NCBI GenBank assembly: GCA_945870425.1
Contig: CAMBSD010000002.1
Location: forward strand, 62,001-126,000
From: Chitinophaga pinensis
GTDB lineage: Bacteria; Bacteroidota; Bacteroidia; UKL13-3
DNA length: 64,000 nucleotides
Direction of reading: 5' to 3'
Part shown: piece after piece, positions 1-8,029 of the stretch
Numbering within the stretch: the first letter of the stretch is position 1
How the letters are laid out: every line of letters starts with the position of its first letter
Program-made: the position numbers and the translations under genes
Notes under the pieces: model-generated
Database searches by the model: none
What the model saw: only the letters and a program-made list of their open reading frames with translations
Told to the model about the DNA's origin: nothing

Positions 1-1
1 A

Positions 2-1624
2 GTATCGCAAAGTAATAGCTATTTTGTAGATTCCTTTGCTACAAATCATTCAAGCAACAACTATTGTTATACAGTTTATAGTACCAATTATTGCAAGCTG
101 CATTCTGACACATCAAGAACTATTTGCTCCAATGTGATGCCCGATTCGGCTAATAAAATTTTTATAAAGAGCAATGATGAATTGATTTTATTGGGTCCAA
201 ACGATACACTTACTATAAACGATAGCATTATTCATTTTGATAATAAAGATTCTGTTTTCATATCCCTAACAAGTAGTGAAAGTTCGAACCCCAAATTGAT
301 ATATGCTTTACAAAATGAAAAAGGGAAGGCTTATTACAAAATAACGCTCCCGCTACATTGTCAATATGCTTTATATGATACCCTTACATTTACCCTAGAT
401 CTAGTAAACAACCGATGCCCGAGACCTAATATTGGCAAGAAAACAATAAAGGTAGTTCCAATAACATATAAACCTGACTTTTCTATTCATTTAGCTTGTC
501 CTAAAATTTATTCAAACAATAAGGTTGACCTTAGCATAAAAAATAAAAAACAAGACCCTCACTTTGACTTTTATAAAATTGTTCAACTAGAACAAAATAA
601 TACATATAAAGTGGTAGGTAAATTCTCACCCTCAAGCATAGATTCAACCATAAGCATATTAAGCACAAGCAACTTGCAAAATCAGAATGTTTGCTTCTTG
701 TTATTCCCTATCGATGTGTGTGGGAATGTTGGAGATACCATAAGTCGAGTTTGTACCCAAGATGCGGCCTCATCACCTCCAAATGGTGTAGATTTCCATA
801 GTGTTACGGTAGTAAACGATAAGACTGTTAAGCTTACATGGCTAAGATTGCAGGATACAAATTTTTGGCAATATCGAATTTATAAGCACACTCGATTTGC
901 TGATACAAGTATGTTGCCTATTCAAGTTTATTCATCAAATAGCGACACCACTTTTATAGATGAAAATGTGAAGGTCGATGAAAACGCCTATTGCTATGAA
1001 GTGCGCTCTGCCAACCAATGTGGCATAAACAGTGTAGCAAATACCAAATCATGTAGCATACTTTTGAATGGAATTTCTAGCCCATTTAAACACGATATCA
1101 ATTGGACAAATTATACCTATTGGCAAAACGGAATTCGAAAATATGAAATCATTAGAACTGAACCTTTTTATTCTCAATTGGATTCTGTTTTAACAAGCAC
1201 CAGTTTCAAACAAGAAAGATACATAGATGAAAAATGGAATTATGACAATGGGCTGTATAATTACAAAATAAGAGCTCTTGAAGGAATTGGAGGCAACAAT
1301 TCATTTAGTGAATCAAATACCATCGAGTTGATTCAATCACCTGTAGTGAACGTGCCAAATGCATATACACCGAATGGCGATAATATCAACGACCTATGGA
1401 AGGCAGTACCTGTGTTTGTAAAAGATTTCAATTTAAAACTTTATAACCGTTGGGGAGAAAAGTTATGGGAAACCAATGATAAAAAAGAATTTTTTAGCAA
1501 TAAATTCAGTGATAAATTTCCGGAAAACGATATTGCCATGAATGTGCTTGTTTATGTTATTACCTATAGTGGATGGGATGGAACAATTGGAACCAAAACT
1601 GGGAATGTTACCTTGCTGAGATAG
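2..1624 (+). CDS. T9SS type B (gliding-motility C-terminal) surface protein, 5' truncated
   Basis: The reading frame is open from base 2, so the gene begins before the window and only its last 540 or so residues are present. The visible part contains beta-rich, Cys-containing Fn3/Ig-like segments. Around bases 1348-1624 it has a classic CHU_C / type B sorting domain: NVPNAYTPNGDNINDLW, then a KLYNRWGEKLWE core, then YSGWDGT near the end. In Bacteroidetes this domain directs export through the type IX secretion system and attachment at the cell surface. The first ATG inside the frame (134) is not a likely true start, because clear coding sequence continues upstream of it. The ligand or enzymatic role is unknown; an adhesin or structural role is inference. 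Confidence 0.9.
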   Translation, partial: VSQSNSYFVDSFATNHSSNNYCYTVYSTNYCKLHSDTSRTICSNVMPDSANKIFIKSNDELILLGPNDTLTINDSIIHFDNKDSVFISLTSSESSNPKLIYALQNEKGKAYYKITLPLHCQYALYDTLTFTLDLVNNRCPRPNIGKKTIKVVPITYKPDFSIHLACPKIYSNNKVDLSIKNKKQDPHFDFYKIVQLEQNNTYKVVGKFSPSSIDSTISILSTSNLQNQNVCFLLFPIDVCGNVGDTISRVCTQDAASSPPNGVDFHSVTVVNDKTVKLTWLRLQDTNFWQYRIYKHTRFADTSMLPIQVYSSNSDTTFIDENVKVDENAYCYEVRSANQCGINSVANTKSCSILLNGISSPFKHDINWTNYTYWQNGIRKYEIIRTEPFYSQLDSVLTSTSFKQERYIDEKWNYDNGLYNYKIRALEGIGGNNSFSESNTIELIQSPVVNVPNAYTPNGDNINDLWKAVPVFVKDFNLKLYNRWGEKLWETNDKKEFFSNKFSDKFPENDIAMNVLVYVITYSGWDGTIGTKTGNVTLLR

Positions 1625-1660
1625 GTAGTAGTTGATGGTTGCCTGTTGATAGAATCTATA

Positions 1661-1948
1661 ATGATTAATTTTATTCGCATGATGAGAATATTAGAAATAT
1701 TTATAGAGATATTATCTTGGCTTAGAATAATGGCATCTCCATTGATAATAGGTGTTGGCGTTGGCATCCTTGTATACGACAATAATCCTAATAATTCAGG
1801 TATGGCCATAGGAATTATTATTTCACTCATTGGTTTATTAGTTGGTATAATTGGGGCCACAAAAGTTTGGAGAAAAACAGGTACAAGTAATTTCATGTCA
1901 AGAGTAAATTCAACTCCTGAGTTAACTAATAAAGTAGATTCTAAATAA
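1661..1948 (+). CDS. Small two-helix membrane protein of unknown function
   Basis: This protein of about 95 residues has two hydrophobic stretches. One is near LRIMASPLIIGVGVGILVY and the other is GMAIGIIISLIGLLVGIIGA, separated by a short polar turn (DNNPNNS). A polar C-terminal tail follows. The frame is open from a TTG at 1646, but the ATG at 1661 (or 1679) is the more likely start. The Gly-rich helices suggest a small inner-membrane protein. It lies 36 bases after the T9SS protein on the same strand, so co-transcription is possible. I do not recognise a named family. Confidence 0.6.
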   Translation: MINFIRMMRILEIFIEILSWLRIMASPLIIGVGVGILVYDNNPNNSGMAIGIIISLIGLLVGIIGATKVWRKTGTSNFMSRVNSTPELTNKVDSK

Positions 1949-2041
1949 TTATTTGTCACAAATACCTGCGGTGATAATAGCCTCATCAAAGATGCTTTGC
2001 CCGAGTTGTTCAATAGGTTTAATATTCCTCTATATGCATAT

Positions 2042-2377
2042 ACCACAAAAATATTTGTTATACAAGTTGGAATCATCCTCATTTATCTAACCAATATCCC
2101 TTCAAGGGAAAGAATTACTAAACTTAACACTATATAACATAATTTAACAGGTTATGATAACAGTACTATCCAAAGGCAAATAGACAATAAAGTTAGTTTC
2201 GCAGATTTCTTTAATAATGCAAAATTTAATACAAATGCATCACTCATCACAGGACTGATTTGCGTTAATCAAGTAGAGGAAATTGAAAACCCATTAAGTA
2301 AAAAGGTTAGATTTTTGGCTAAATTGATTGATGAATTAGCCAAAGAAAAAAAGATGGAAAAGATATTGGGAAGTTGA
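2042..2377 (+). pseudogene. Decayed DUF2200-like gene
   Basis: One frame ends at the TGA at 2375-2377 and reads LTGYDNSTIQRQIDNKV, then NASLITGLICVNQVEEIENP, then a KVRFLAKLIDELAKEKKMEKIL tail. From memory this matches the C-terminal two thirds of DUF2200 proteins (GRTKEEV..IICWLTGYD...VDFETFF...NPNA.LI.G.ICG.RVEEIEDPL...R.LDKL.DELAKGK..EKIL). The same frame upstream (TTKIF...YLTN...RERITKLNTI) aligns with the usual N-terminus, but it is interrupted by an in-frame TAA near 2135 and has no ATG. The normally conserved Trp before LTGY is also lost. I read this as a degraded gene. The alignment is from recall, not from a search. Confidence 0.6.
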
Positions 2378-2519
2378 ATTAACTTGATTGCATAAGGTTA
2401 AAACCTCATAATGCTATAAATTAACAATATGAAGCAAAGGATTTTATGGCAATATTTGGATAAAACTGATTAAACTTTCTACGCTATTTTTATCAAAGCA
2501 TTTCAATTATTATTGCATC

Positions 2520-3161
2520 GTGAAAAAAACGATTTTATTTAGCCTAATATTCTTAGCAGGATTCACTGCCTACTCGCAAAACGCCAAAGATGCTGAAAAA
2601 CTATTGGACCGCATTAGCCAGCGCTATAAGAAGTTTAAAACCATTAAAGCTGATTTTCTATATTCCATTGAAAGTAAAGTGGAGAAAATAAATGAAAAGC
2701 AACGAGGCACCATCGTTGTAAAAGGCAATAAATTCAGACTGGATGTGGCTAATCAAGTCATTATTTGCGACAATAAAACCATTTGGACATACAGCAAAGA
2801 AGTGAACGAGGTGCAAATAAACCACTATAGCCCTAAAGAAGGTGCAATTAGATTGGACGATATTTTTACTATGTACAACAAAGGTTTTTTATTTAAAATA
2901 GCGGAGACTCGCAAAGAAGGCAAAAATGATATTGCCATCTTTGAACTAACGCCAAAAGATAAAAAGAAAAGCTTTTATAAAATTAAACTTACAGTAGATA
3001 AAACCAACCAAAGTATTAGTAAATCTGAGGTATTTGATAAAAATGGAAGTGTTCATACTTATACCATCAGCAACCAAGTACCTAATATCAAATACGAAGA
3101 CAATCAGTTTTCTTTTAATGTAAAAAAATATCCAGGGGTAGAAGTAGTGGATTTGAGATAG
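2520..3161 (+). CDS. lolA: LolA-like outer-membrane lipoprotein carrier protein
   Basis: The 213-residue protein has a signal peptide (about residues 1-19, ending AYSQ). It then has the LolA-type half-barrel: a helix (KLLDRISQRYKKFKTIKADF), GTIVVKGNKFRLD, a DNKTIWTYSK strand and a VDKTNQSISKSEVFDKNG strand pair. LolA chaperones lipoproteins across the periplasm from LolCDE to the outer membrane; the Bacteroidetes homologues keep the fold with low identity. The frame begins with GTG at 2520 directly before the KKT signal sequence, and no better ATG exists. Upstream 2378-2519 is AT-rich non-coding DNA. It converges with the lipoprotein gene at 3260. Confidence 0.85.
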   Translation: MKKTILFSLIFLAGFTAYSQNAKDAEKLLDRISQRYKKFKTIKADFLYSIESKVEKINEKQRGTIVVKGNKFRLDVANQVIICDNKTIWTYSKEVNEVQINHYSPKEGAIRLDDIFTMYNKGFLFKIAETRKEGKNDIAIFELTPKDKKKSFYKIKLTVDKTNQSISKSEVFDKNGSVHTYTISNQVPNIKYEDNQFSFNVKKYPGVEVVDLR

Positions 3162-3259
3162 GACCACATTTAGCTTATCGTGAAAGATAGTTTAAATCGT
3201 TCAATATGACGTTAGAACTACAATTTCACTTCGCCTTTTTGTCAATTCGCATTCCGAAC

Positions 3260-3829
3260 TTAATATTTTTTGATAATACGTGCGCTCACCTTGTAAGATG
3301 GCGAATGAACCAATTTCACTTTTTGGTTTCCTTCAATCATATATAGGCTATCAGGAAAATACGCGTATAATTTATAGCTTTGGTACAATAGGTTGTGAGA
3401 GGCAAAATCTGCTTTAATGGAATTTATTTTTTGATGATTAAAATGCACTTGTAATTGCTTTAAATCAAGGCTGCTATCGTTTGGTATATAATTAACTGTG
3501 AATTCATCTAGTCCCACCAAAACACTGTCAACATTCAATCTTCCTGTATATGTATTTTTAAGAATATCTAATTCAAGAAAAGGCTCAATCTCCTTTTTCC
3601 AATTCACTTTCGAAGTGTTTATAGTCTCCGTTTCGCCATCAAATAATAAGGTTTTTTCCAAGGCATAATTCGAATGATTCAAACGTAATATTTCAGCTTC
3701 AAAATACGATTTCAAATCCACATATTTTGACTGATTAAGCGCATTGCGTTCATCATTTTCCGTGTCAGCGCATGAGGCTAACATTAACAAAAAGAATAAA
3801 TAAATGATATTAGATTTTAGAAACATCAT
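3260..3829 (-). CDS. Putative lipoprotein, unknown function
   Basis: The N-terminus is a lipoprotein signal: a hydrophobic run followed by the lipobox LASC, with Cys at about residue 20 and polar Ala-Asp after it. The mature part is about 170 residues, mostly beta-strand in character, with no enzyme motif that I can see. The frame extends back to a TTG that touches the gpmI stop codon, but two ATG codons follow at once (3829 and 3826), so ATG is chosen. It sits directly downstream of gpmI on the same strand and is probably co-transcribed with it. No family is recognised. Confidence 0.75.
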   Translation of the reverse strand: MMFLKSNIIYLFFLLMLASCADTENDERNALNQSKYVDLKSYFEAEILRLNHSNYALEKTLLFDGETETINTSKVNWKKEIEPFLELDILKNTYTGRLNVDSVLVGLDEFTVNYIPNDSSLDLKQLQVHFNHQKINSIKADFASHNLLYQSYKLYAYFPDSLYMIEGNQKVKLVHSPSYKVSARIIKKY

Positions 3830-3832
3830 CAA

Positions 3833-5359
3833 TTACATTAATAAACTTTCACCCGTCATAGCTGCTGGCTGAGGCAGTCCCATAAGAGCCAAAGCAGTTG
3901 GGGATAAATCAGCTAGTTTTCCATTTTTTATTTTATGTTTTGTATTAGGTTCAACCAAGATACAAGGCACATCATTTGTCGTATGCGCAGTGTTAGGTGT
4001 GCCACCATCGTTAATCATAAATTCACCATTGCCATGATCTGCTGTGATGAGTAAAGAATAATTGTTTTTCAAAGCGGCTTCAACAATTCTACCCACGCAA
4101 TTATCAACTTTCTCCACTGCTTTTATCTCGGCACTTACCACACCCGTATGCCCCACCATATCGGCATTGGCAAAATTCACACACATATAATCTGCTTCAT
4201 TTTTAGCAATCTCATCAAGGGTAAATTGACATACTTGCTCGGCACTCATTTCTGGTTTTAAGTCATATGTGGCTACATCTTTAGGAGAAGGAGCCATATA
4301 ACGGGTTTCTCCATTAAACACATTCTCGCGACCACCACTAAAAAAGAAAGTAACATGGGGGTATTTTTCAGTTTCAGCAATGCGTACTTGTTTTTTATCT
4401 TCCTTTTCAAGCACTTCTCCCATGGTCATCTGCAGGTCAATATCTGGGAAAACCACTTGCACATTTTTAAAGGTTTTATCGTATTCGGTTAAGGTGATAT
4501 AATGCAAATTCAAATGCTTCATACCTTGTTCTGCAAAATCTTTTTGAGAAAGGGCTTCCGTAATTTCACGTCCTCTATCTGTTCTAAAATTGAAGCATAT
4601 CACCACATCATCCTTTGCTATTTTTGCAAGAGGATTATTATCATTATCAACTGCTATAATCGGTTTGATAAACTCATCTGTTTCATTAGCGATATATCTT
4701 TCTTCAAGAGTAGCAATAACATCTTTTGTTTTCTCTCCTACACCATTCACAATGGCATCGTAAGCTAATTTCACCCTGTCCCAACGCTTATCACGATCCA
4801 TGGCATAATACCTACCCGTAACTGAAGCCAAATGACCATGGGTTTTATCCAAATGTTGTATCACATCTTTCAAATAATCAACACCACCCTTAGGGTCAGT
4901 ATCACGGCCATCGGTAAAGGCATGTATATAAAAATCTTTCATGTCATTATCAGCCATCAATGTGCACAAGCCTTTCAAATGATCTATGCTTGAATGTACA
5001 CCACCATCGCTCACAAGGCCCATCAGGTGAATCTTTTTGTGGTTAGCTTTGGCATACTTGATAGCATCCAACAATACCTTGTTCTCATTCACTGTTTTTT
5101 CTCTGAAGGCTTTGTTGATAAGCACCAGTTGCTGATATACCACACGACCAGCACCGATATTCATGTGACCTACTTCGCTATTTCCCATTTGCCCATCAGG
5201 CAAACCTACCCACTCGCCACAGGTATGCAATTCGCAATTTGGATACGAAGATATAAGTTTATCAAAGTTGGGTGTATTGGCTAACTCGATGGCATTTCCA
5301 GGATAGCTTTTTCCTTTTCCCCATCCATCTAAGATAAGTAGTATCACACGTGCGTTCAT
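3833..5359 (-). CDS. gpmI: 2,3-bisphosphoglycerate-independent phosphoglycerate mutase
   Basis: This enzyme interconverts 3- and 2-phosphoglycerate in glycolysis and gluconeogenesis using two metal ions and a phosphoserine. The 508-residue length is normal. Asp11 in LDGWG and the catalytic Ser61 in MGNSEVGHMNIGAGR are intact. Further signatures are VSDGGVHSS, HAFTDGRDTDP, FNFRTDRGREI, FFFSGG, VNFANADMVGHTG and ITADHGNGE, which supply the remaining metal ligands. It starts at ATG 5359. A TACCTTCG element just upstream resembles the Bacteroidetes -7 box. The lipoprotein gene follows with no gap. Confidence 0.97.
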   Translation of the reverse strand: MNARVILLILDGWGKGKSYPGNAIELANTPNFDKLISSYPNCELHTCGEWVGLPDGQMGNSEVGHMNIGAGRVVYQQLVLINKAFREKTVNENKVLLDAIKYAKANHKKIHLMGLVSDGGVHSSIDHLKGLCTLMADNDMKDFYIHAFTDGRDTDPKGGVDYLKDVIQHLDKTHGHLASVTGRYYAMDRDKRWDRVKLAYDAIVNGVGEKTKDVIATLEERYIANETDEFIKPIIAVDNDNNPLAKIAKDDVVICFNFRTDRGREITEALSQKDFAEQGMKHLNLHYITLTEYDKTFKNVQVVFPDIDLQMTMGEVLEKEDKKQVRIAETEKYPHVTFFFSGGRENVFNGETRYMAPSPKDVATYDLKPEMSAEQVCQFTLDEIAKNEADYMCVNFANADMVGHTGVVSAEIKAVEKVDNCVGRIVEAALKNNYSLLITADHGNGEFMINDGGTPNTAHTTNDVPCILVEPNTKHKIKNGKLADLSPTALALMGLPQPAAMTGESLLM

Positions 5360-5484
5360 AGGGCGAAGGTATGAAAAAAAATGTAAGGAAACTGGGCTTA
5401 TGGAAGTATTAGTTGCTAGTTAGTTACCCATGGCTTTTGTGGCGATTAGCTTGCACGCTATGTGTGGAAGGCTTTAAATAGTTA

Positions 5485-5715
5485 CTAATATTTAAAATCT
5501 AACATATCTTTTAGTTTAACATCCAAGGATTTTGCAATAAGTAAAAGAGAGCATATTGTTACATTATATTGACCTCTTTCAATTCTTCCAATTTGTTCAG
5601 CGTGATTATCGCATAATGTGGCAAGATCTAATTGAGTCAAACCCTTAGCTTCTCTCAATTCTTTTACACGACTACCTAGCACAGTTAAAAATTTCTGGTC
5701 TTTAATATTTTGCAC
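5485..5715 (-). CDS. XRE-family HTH regulator (Cro/C1 type)
   Basis: This 76-residue protein is almost entirely one Cro/C1 helix-turn-helix: LGSRVKELREAKGLTQLDLA forms the first helices, HAEQIGRIERGQYN is the recognition segment, and SLLLIAKSLDVKLKDML closes the fold. The start appears to be GTG (5715). It is a DNA-binding repressor-like protein with no effector domain. It is divergent from the LamG gene at 5812; the shared spacer holds a perfect 12-bp palindrome that could be its operator (inference). Small XRE proteins of this kind occur both as orphan regulators and as antitoxins, but no toxin partner is visible on its strand. Confidence 0.85.
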   Translation of the reverse strand: MQNIKDQKFLTVLGSRVKELREAKGLTQLDLATLCDNHAEQIGRIERGQYNVTICSLLLIAKSLDVKLKDMLDFKY

Positions 5716-5751
5716 AACGCAAATAGCGAGTAGAAGTAAAAAATAGTTAAG

Positions 5752-5763
5752 AACATATATGTT
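5752..5763. promoter_or_regulatory. Perfect 12-bp palindrome in divergent promoter region
   Basis: AACATATATGTT is its own reverse complement and lies between the divergent starts of the XRE regulator and the LamG protein. A dyad of this size in such a place fits a binding site for a dimeric Cro/C1 repressor. AT-rich palindromes of this length can also occur by chance, so the assignment is tentative. Confidence 0.35.
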
Positions 5764-5811
5764 GTTTTATTCGTTTTGTTTTTTAGATTGAATATAATAA
5801 AAACAATAATT

Positions 5812-6792
5812 ATGAAAATAAAAAAAATACTATTAACAGCAATTACAGCCTTTTATTTAACAATCATATTGCACGCACAAGTACCTTCTTATGTTCCAAG
5901 TAATGGACTTGTAGCTTGGTATCCATTTAATGGTAATGCCAATGATGAAAGCGGTAATGGGAATAATGGAATTAACAATGGAGCAACTTTAACAGTAGAT
6001 AGGAATGGAAATGCTAACAAAGCATATAGCTTCAATGGTAACAATATCAGTACAAGTTATTCTGGGATTTCGGGTAATGGAGCAAGAACAATATCTTTTT
6101 GGTACAATTTAAGTCAAAATAGCAGTCAAACAGATATGGCTACAATGGTTGGTTATGGGGGAAGTGGGTTAGCAGGAGGAGCCTGGGCGTGTGCTATTTT
6201 CCAAAATCAACCATTAATTGATGTTATTGCTTCATACGCCATTTACAATGCAACTGCAAATATTAATAGTTGGTACTTTTATTGTGTAACTTATGACCAA
6301 ACGAATGGTAGCAATGTATTATCTACACGTTTATATATTAATGGTATATTGCAAACATCAACAACTAAAACTTATAATACTAGAATTGCAATTAATACTG
6401 GAAAAAACTCTCCGCTTACTATAGGTAGTAGTAATACTCCAGAGAGTAATTTTTTTGGTAAACTTGATGATATTGGCATTTGGAATAGAGCATTAACTCA
6501 ATTAGAAATTACTAAATTGTTTAATAGTAGTACATCAAATGTAGTGGAAGCTAATGAAAATATTGATTTAAAAGTATATCCTAATCCTGCATCAAATCGA
6601 ATAAATATACAATCAAACTTTCAATTGATCAATGCTGAATACATCATATCCGATCTATTTGGTAATACTATCTTACAAGGTAAGATTATGAATGAAAATA
6701 CGAATATTGAAATAGCAAATTTTTCAAAAGGAATTTATTTATTAACCGTTAAGAATGATGCTAAACAAACTTTTAAAATTGTGAAAAATTAA
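5812..6792 (+). CDS. LamG-domain surface protein with T9SS type A sorting domain
   Basis: After a signal peptide (MKIKKILLTAITAF..HAQ) comes GLVAWYPFNGNANDESGNGN, the typical opening of a LamG/concanavalin-like lectin domain. Its closing strands are also visible (LTIGSSN and KLDDIGIWNRALTQLEI). The last 75 or so residues are a type A sorting domain: LKVYPNPASNRINI, ISDLFGNTI, FSKGIYLLTV, FKIVKN. The product is therefore predicted to be secreted and surface-bound, possibly carbohydrate-binding. An in-frame TTG at 5776 exists, but the ATG at 5812 sits exactly before the signal peptide. It is an isolated gene between the XRE regulator and the toxin-antitoxin pair. Confidence 0.88.
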   Translation: MKIKKILLTAITAFYLTIILHAQVPSYVPSNGLVAWYPFNGNANDESGNGNNGINNGATLTVDRNGNANKAYSFNGNNISTSYSGISGNGARTISFWYNLSQNSSQTDMATMVGYGGSGLAGGAWACAIFQNQPLIDVIASYAIYNATANINSWYFYCVTYDQTNGSNVLSTRLYINGILQTSTTKTYNTRIAINTGKNSPLTIGSSNTPESNFFGKLDDIGIWNRALTQLEITKLFNSSTSNVVEANENIDLKVYPNPASNRINIQSNFQLINAEYIISDLFGNTILQGKIMNENTNIEIANFSKGIYLLTVKNDAKQTFKIVKN

Positions 6793-6813
6793 TTTGGAAT
6801 TACCATAGCCCTT

Positions 6814-6853
6814 AGTTCTCGCAAGTGTTAAGCAAGGCGTCACTTGTGAGAAT
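6814..6853. repeat. 40-bp repeat, copy A (hairpin-forming)
   Basis: The copy starts AGTTCTCGCAAG and ends CACTTGTGAGAAT. Its arms TTCTCgCAAGTG (6816-6827) and CACTTGtGAGAA (6841-6852) pair at 11 of 12 positions around the 13-base loop TTAAGCAAGGCGT. It matches copy B at 7724-7763 in 34 of 40 positions by direct reading. It lies 21 bases after the LamG stop but has no T-run, so it is not an ordinary terminator. Confidence 0.75.
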
Positions 6854-7002
6854 TGCAATTCAAAGTTTGCAACATATAAAAAAATAGCCAACAAACTTCT
6901 TGTAATCTGTAGTCTCCAAACGATGCCTTTGCTTCAGACAACAGATAGTTCCGCATCACCGTTAGGCAATTACACTGCCAAAATAAATTTTTAATTCAAC
7001 AA

Positions 7003-7018
7003 AAAAATACGTATTTTT
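7003..7018. promoter_or_regulatory. Perfect 16-bp palindrome upstream of the antitoxin gene
   Basis: AAAAATACGTATTTTT is fully self-complementary and ends 21 bases before the ATG of the antitoxin gene. A second palindrome, ACACGTGT (7031-7038), sits directly before the start, with its centre 24 bases away. Both have ACGT at the core. VapBC-type operons are usually autorepressed by the antitoxin or complex at such inverted repeats, so these are candidate operators. Confidence 0.45.
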
Positions 7019-7039
7019 ATTCGAAAATTTACACGTGTT

Positions 7040-7285
7040 ATGATAAGCAAACTAACATTGACAATAGATGACTCGGTAATATCTGTTGCAAAAAAATACG
7101 CTAAACAAAAAGGGAAGAGCCTATCTGCCATAGTGGAAAATTACCTTATGTCGATAAGCTCAAAAGAAATTAAAGAAGAAAGTATTTCACCTAGCATATT
7201 AAAACTGATGGGTGCTATTGAATTGCACGAAAACTTTGACTATAAAAAAGAATTAAGGAAGGGTATTGCAAAAAAACATACATAA
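7040..7285 (+). CDS. VapB-like antitoxin, DUF6364-type
   Basis: This 81-residue protein opens with LTLTIDDSVISVAKKYAKQKGKSLSAIVENYL. That is the short beta-strand plus two-helix layout of DUF6364 / ribbon-helix-helix-like antitoxins found upstream of PIN toxins in Bacteroidetes. The C-terminal part (SPSILKLMGAIEL ... DYKKELRKGIAKKH) is the usual toxin-binding tail. Its TAA overlaps the toxin ATG by one base (TAATG), showing translational coupling. Candidate autoregulatory palindromes lie immediately upstream. The role is inferred from arrangement and sequence type. Confidence 0.8.
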   Translation: MISKLTLTIDDSVISVAKKYAKQKGKSLSAIVENYLMSISSKEIKEESISPSILKLMGAIELHENFDYKKELRKGIAKKHT

Positions 7286-7707
7286 TGAAAAGTATTTTCA
7301 TCGACACTAATGTGATAATTGATTTCTTTGCTAACCGAAAACCCTTTTCGATAGAGGCTGCTTTACTTTTTAATTATTCCTTTAATAAGAAAATTAATAT
7401 TTATATCTCAGCCGTTTCATATAACAATATTTATTACATACTACGACAATCATGTTCGCATACGGAAACAATTAAAATGTTAACGGAACTAAATGAATGG
7501 ACGGATACAGTAGAGGTTTCTAAAGACATCATAAACAAATCTCTTAAGTCGAATTTTAAAGACATTGAAGATGCTATTCAATACAATTGCGCCAAATCTT
7601 TAAAAAAAATTGACTTCATTGTTACACGTGATACGAAAGACTTTAAAACAAGTTCAATACCAATACTTACACCCAACGAAGCCGTTACTGTAATCGAAAG
7701 TTCCTAA
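7285..7707 (+). CDS. PIN-domain toxin (VapC-like RNase)
   Basis: This 140-residue protein has a complete set of PIN acidic residues: Asp in IFIDTNVIIDF near the start, Glu in SIEAALLF, Asp in DIEDAIQYNCA and Asp in FIVTRDTKDF. PIN toxins are Mg-dependent endoribonucleases, often cutting tRNA or rRNA, held in check by the co-encoded antitoxin. It overlaps the antitoxin stop by one base. Length is normal for the family. Seventeen bases after the stop lies copy B of the 40-bp repeat, so the pair is bracketed by repeats. The actual RNA target cannot be told from sequence. Confidence 0.88.
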   Translation: MKSIFIDTNVIIDFFANRKPFSIEAALLFNYSFNKKINIYISAVSYNNIYYILRQSCSHTETIKMLTELNEWTDTVEVSKDIINKSLKSNFKDIEDAIQYNCAKSLKKIDFIVTRDTKDFKTSSIPILTPNEAVTVIESS

Positions 7708-7723
7708 GGGTTCCATTGTGCAA

Positions 7724-7763
7724 AGTTCTCGCAAGTTTTAAGCAAAGCGTTATTTAGGAGAAT
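7724..7763. repeat. 40-bp repeat, copy B
   Basis: This is the second copy of the element at 6814-6853, in the same orientation and 910 bases away start to start. It begins AGTTCTCGCAAG, keeps the TTAAGCAA.GCGT centre and ends GGAGAAT. Six differences from copy A fall mostly in the 3' arm and weaken its hairpin. Together the copies bracket the antitoxin/toxin pair as direct repeats. Confidence 0.7.
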
Positions 7764-7878
7764 AGATAAAAAAAGTTTGTGTCTTTGGGTACCGAATTAT
7801 CCTCAAAGTGAGTGCTGTGATTTGTCCAAATTCTACACTTGTATTTTGGGTAGAAAACACTATTTTTACAAAACAAAA

Positions 7879-8010
7879 ATGTTCAATCAAAAAATACAAA
7901 AAAATGCGGTAAGAGTTGTTAGTCGCGCAAAAGCTGACGATGATGATATTTTATTTTGGCTGAATAAAACCCCTGCTGAACGACTAAGTGCATTAGAAGA
8001 AATACGTTAA
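7879..8010 (+). CDS. Small partner protein of a nucleotidyltransferase module
   Basis: The ATG at 7879 gives a 43-residue protein rich in charged residues, with DDDDILFWLNKTPAERLSALEEIR at its end. Short proteins ending in an ERL.A.E.LR-type helix commonly precede nucleotidyltransferase genes in Bacteroidetes and are thought to act as partners, possibly antitoxins. The open frame reaches back to 7777, but that part does not look coded. The downstream gene begins 19 bases later. The family link is from recall, so the function is uncertain. Confidence 0.6.
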   Translation: MFNQKIQKNAVRVVSRAKADDDDILFWLNKTPAERLSALEEIR

Positions 8011-8029
8011 TCATACAACGATTGGAAAT

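Noticed and set aside
1564-2082. 172-residue minus-strand ORF opposite the small membrane protein
   Set aside because: It runs over the end of the T9SS gene, the membrane protein and part of the DUF2200 remnant, and shows no coding-like features.
6955-6970. CACCGTTAGGCAATTA upstream of the antitoxin, resembling an integron attC core (GTTRRRY)
   Set aside because: No matching RYYYAAC partner or attC-type fold is seen, and no integrase is present.
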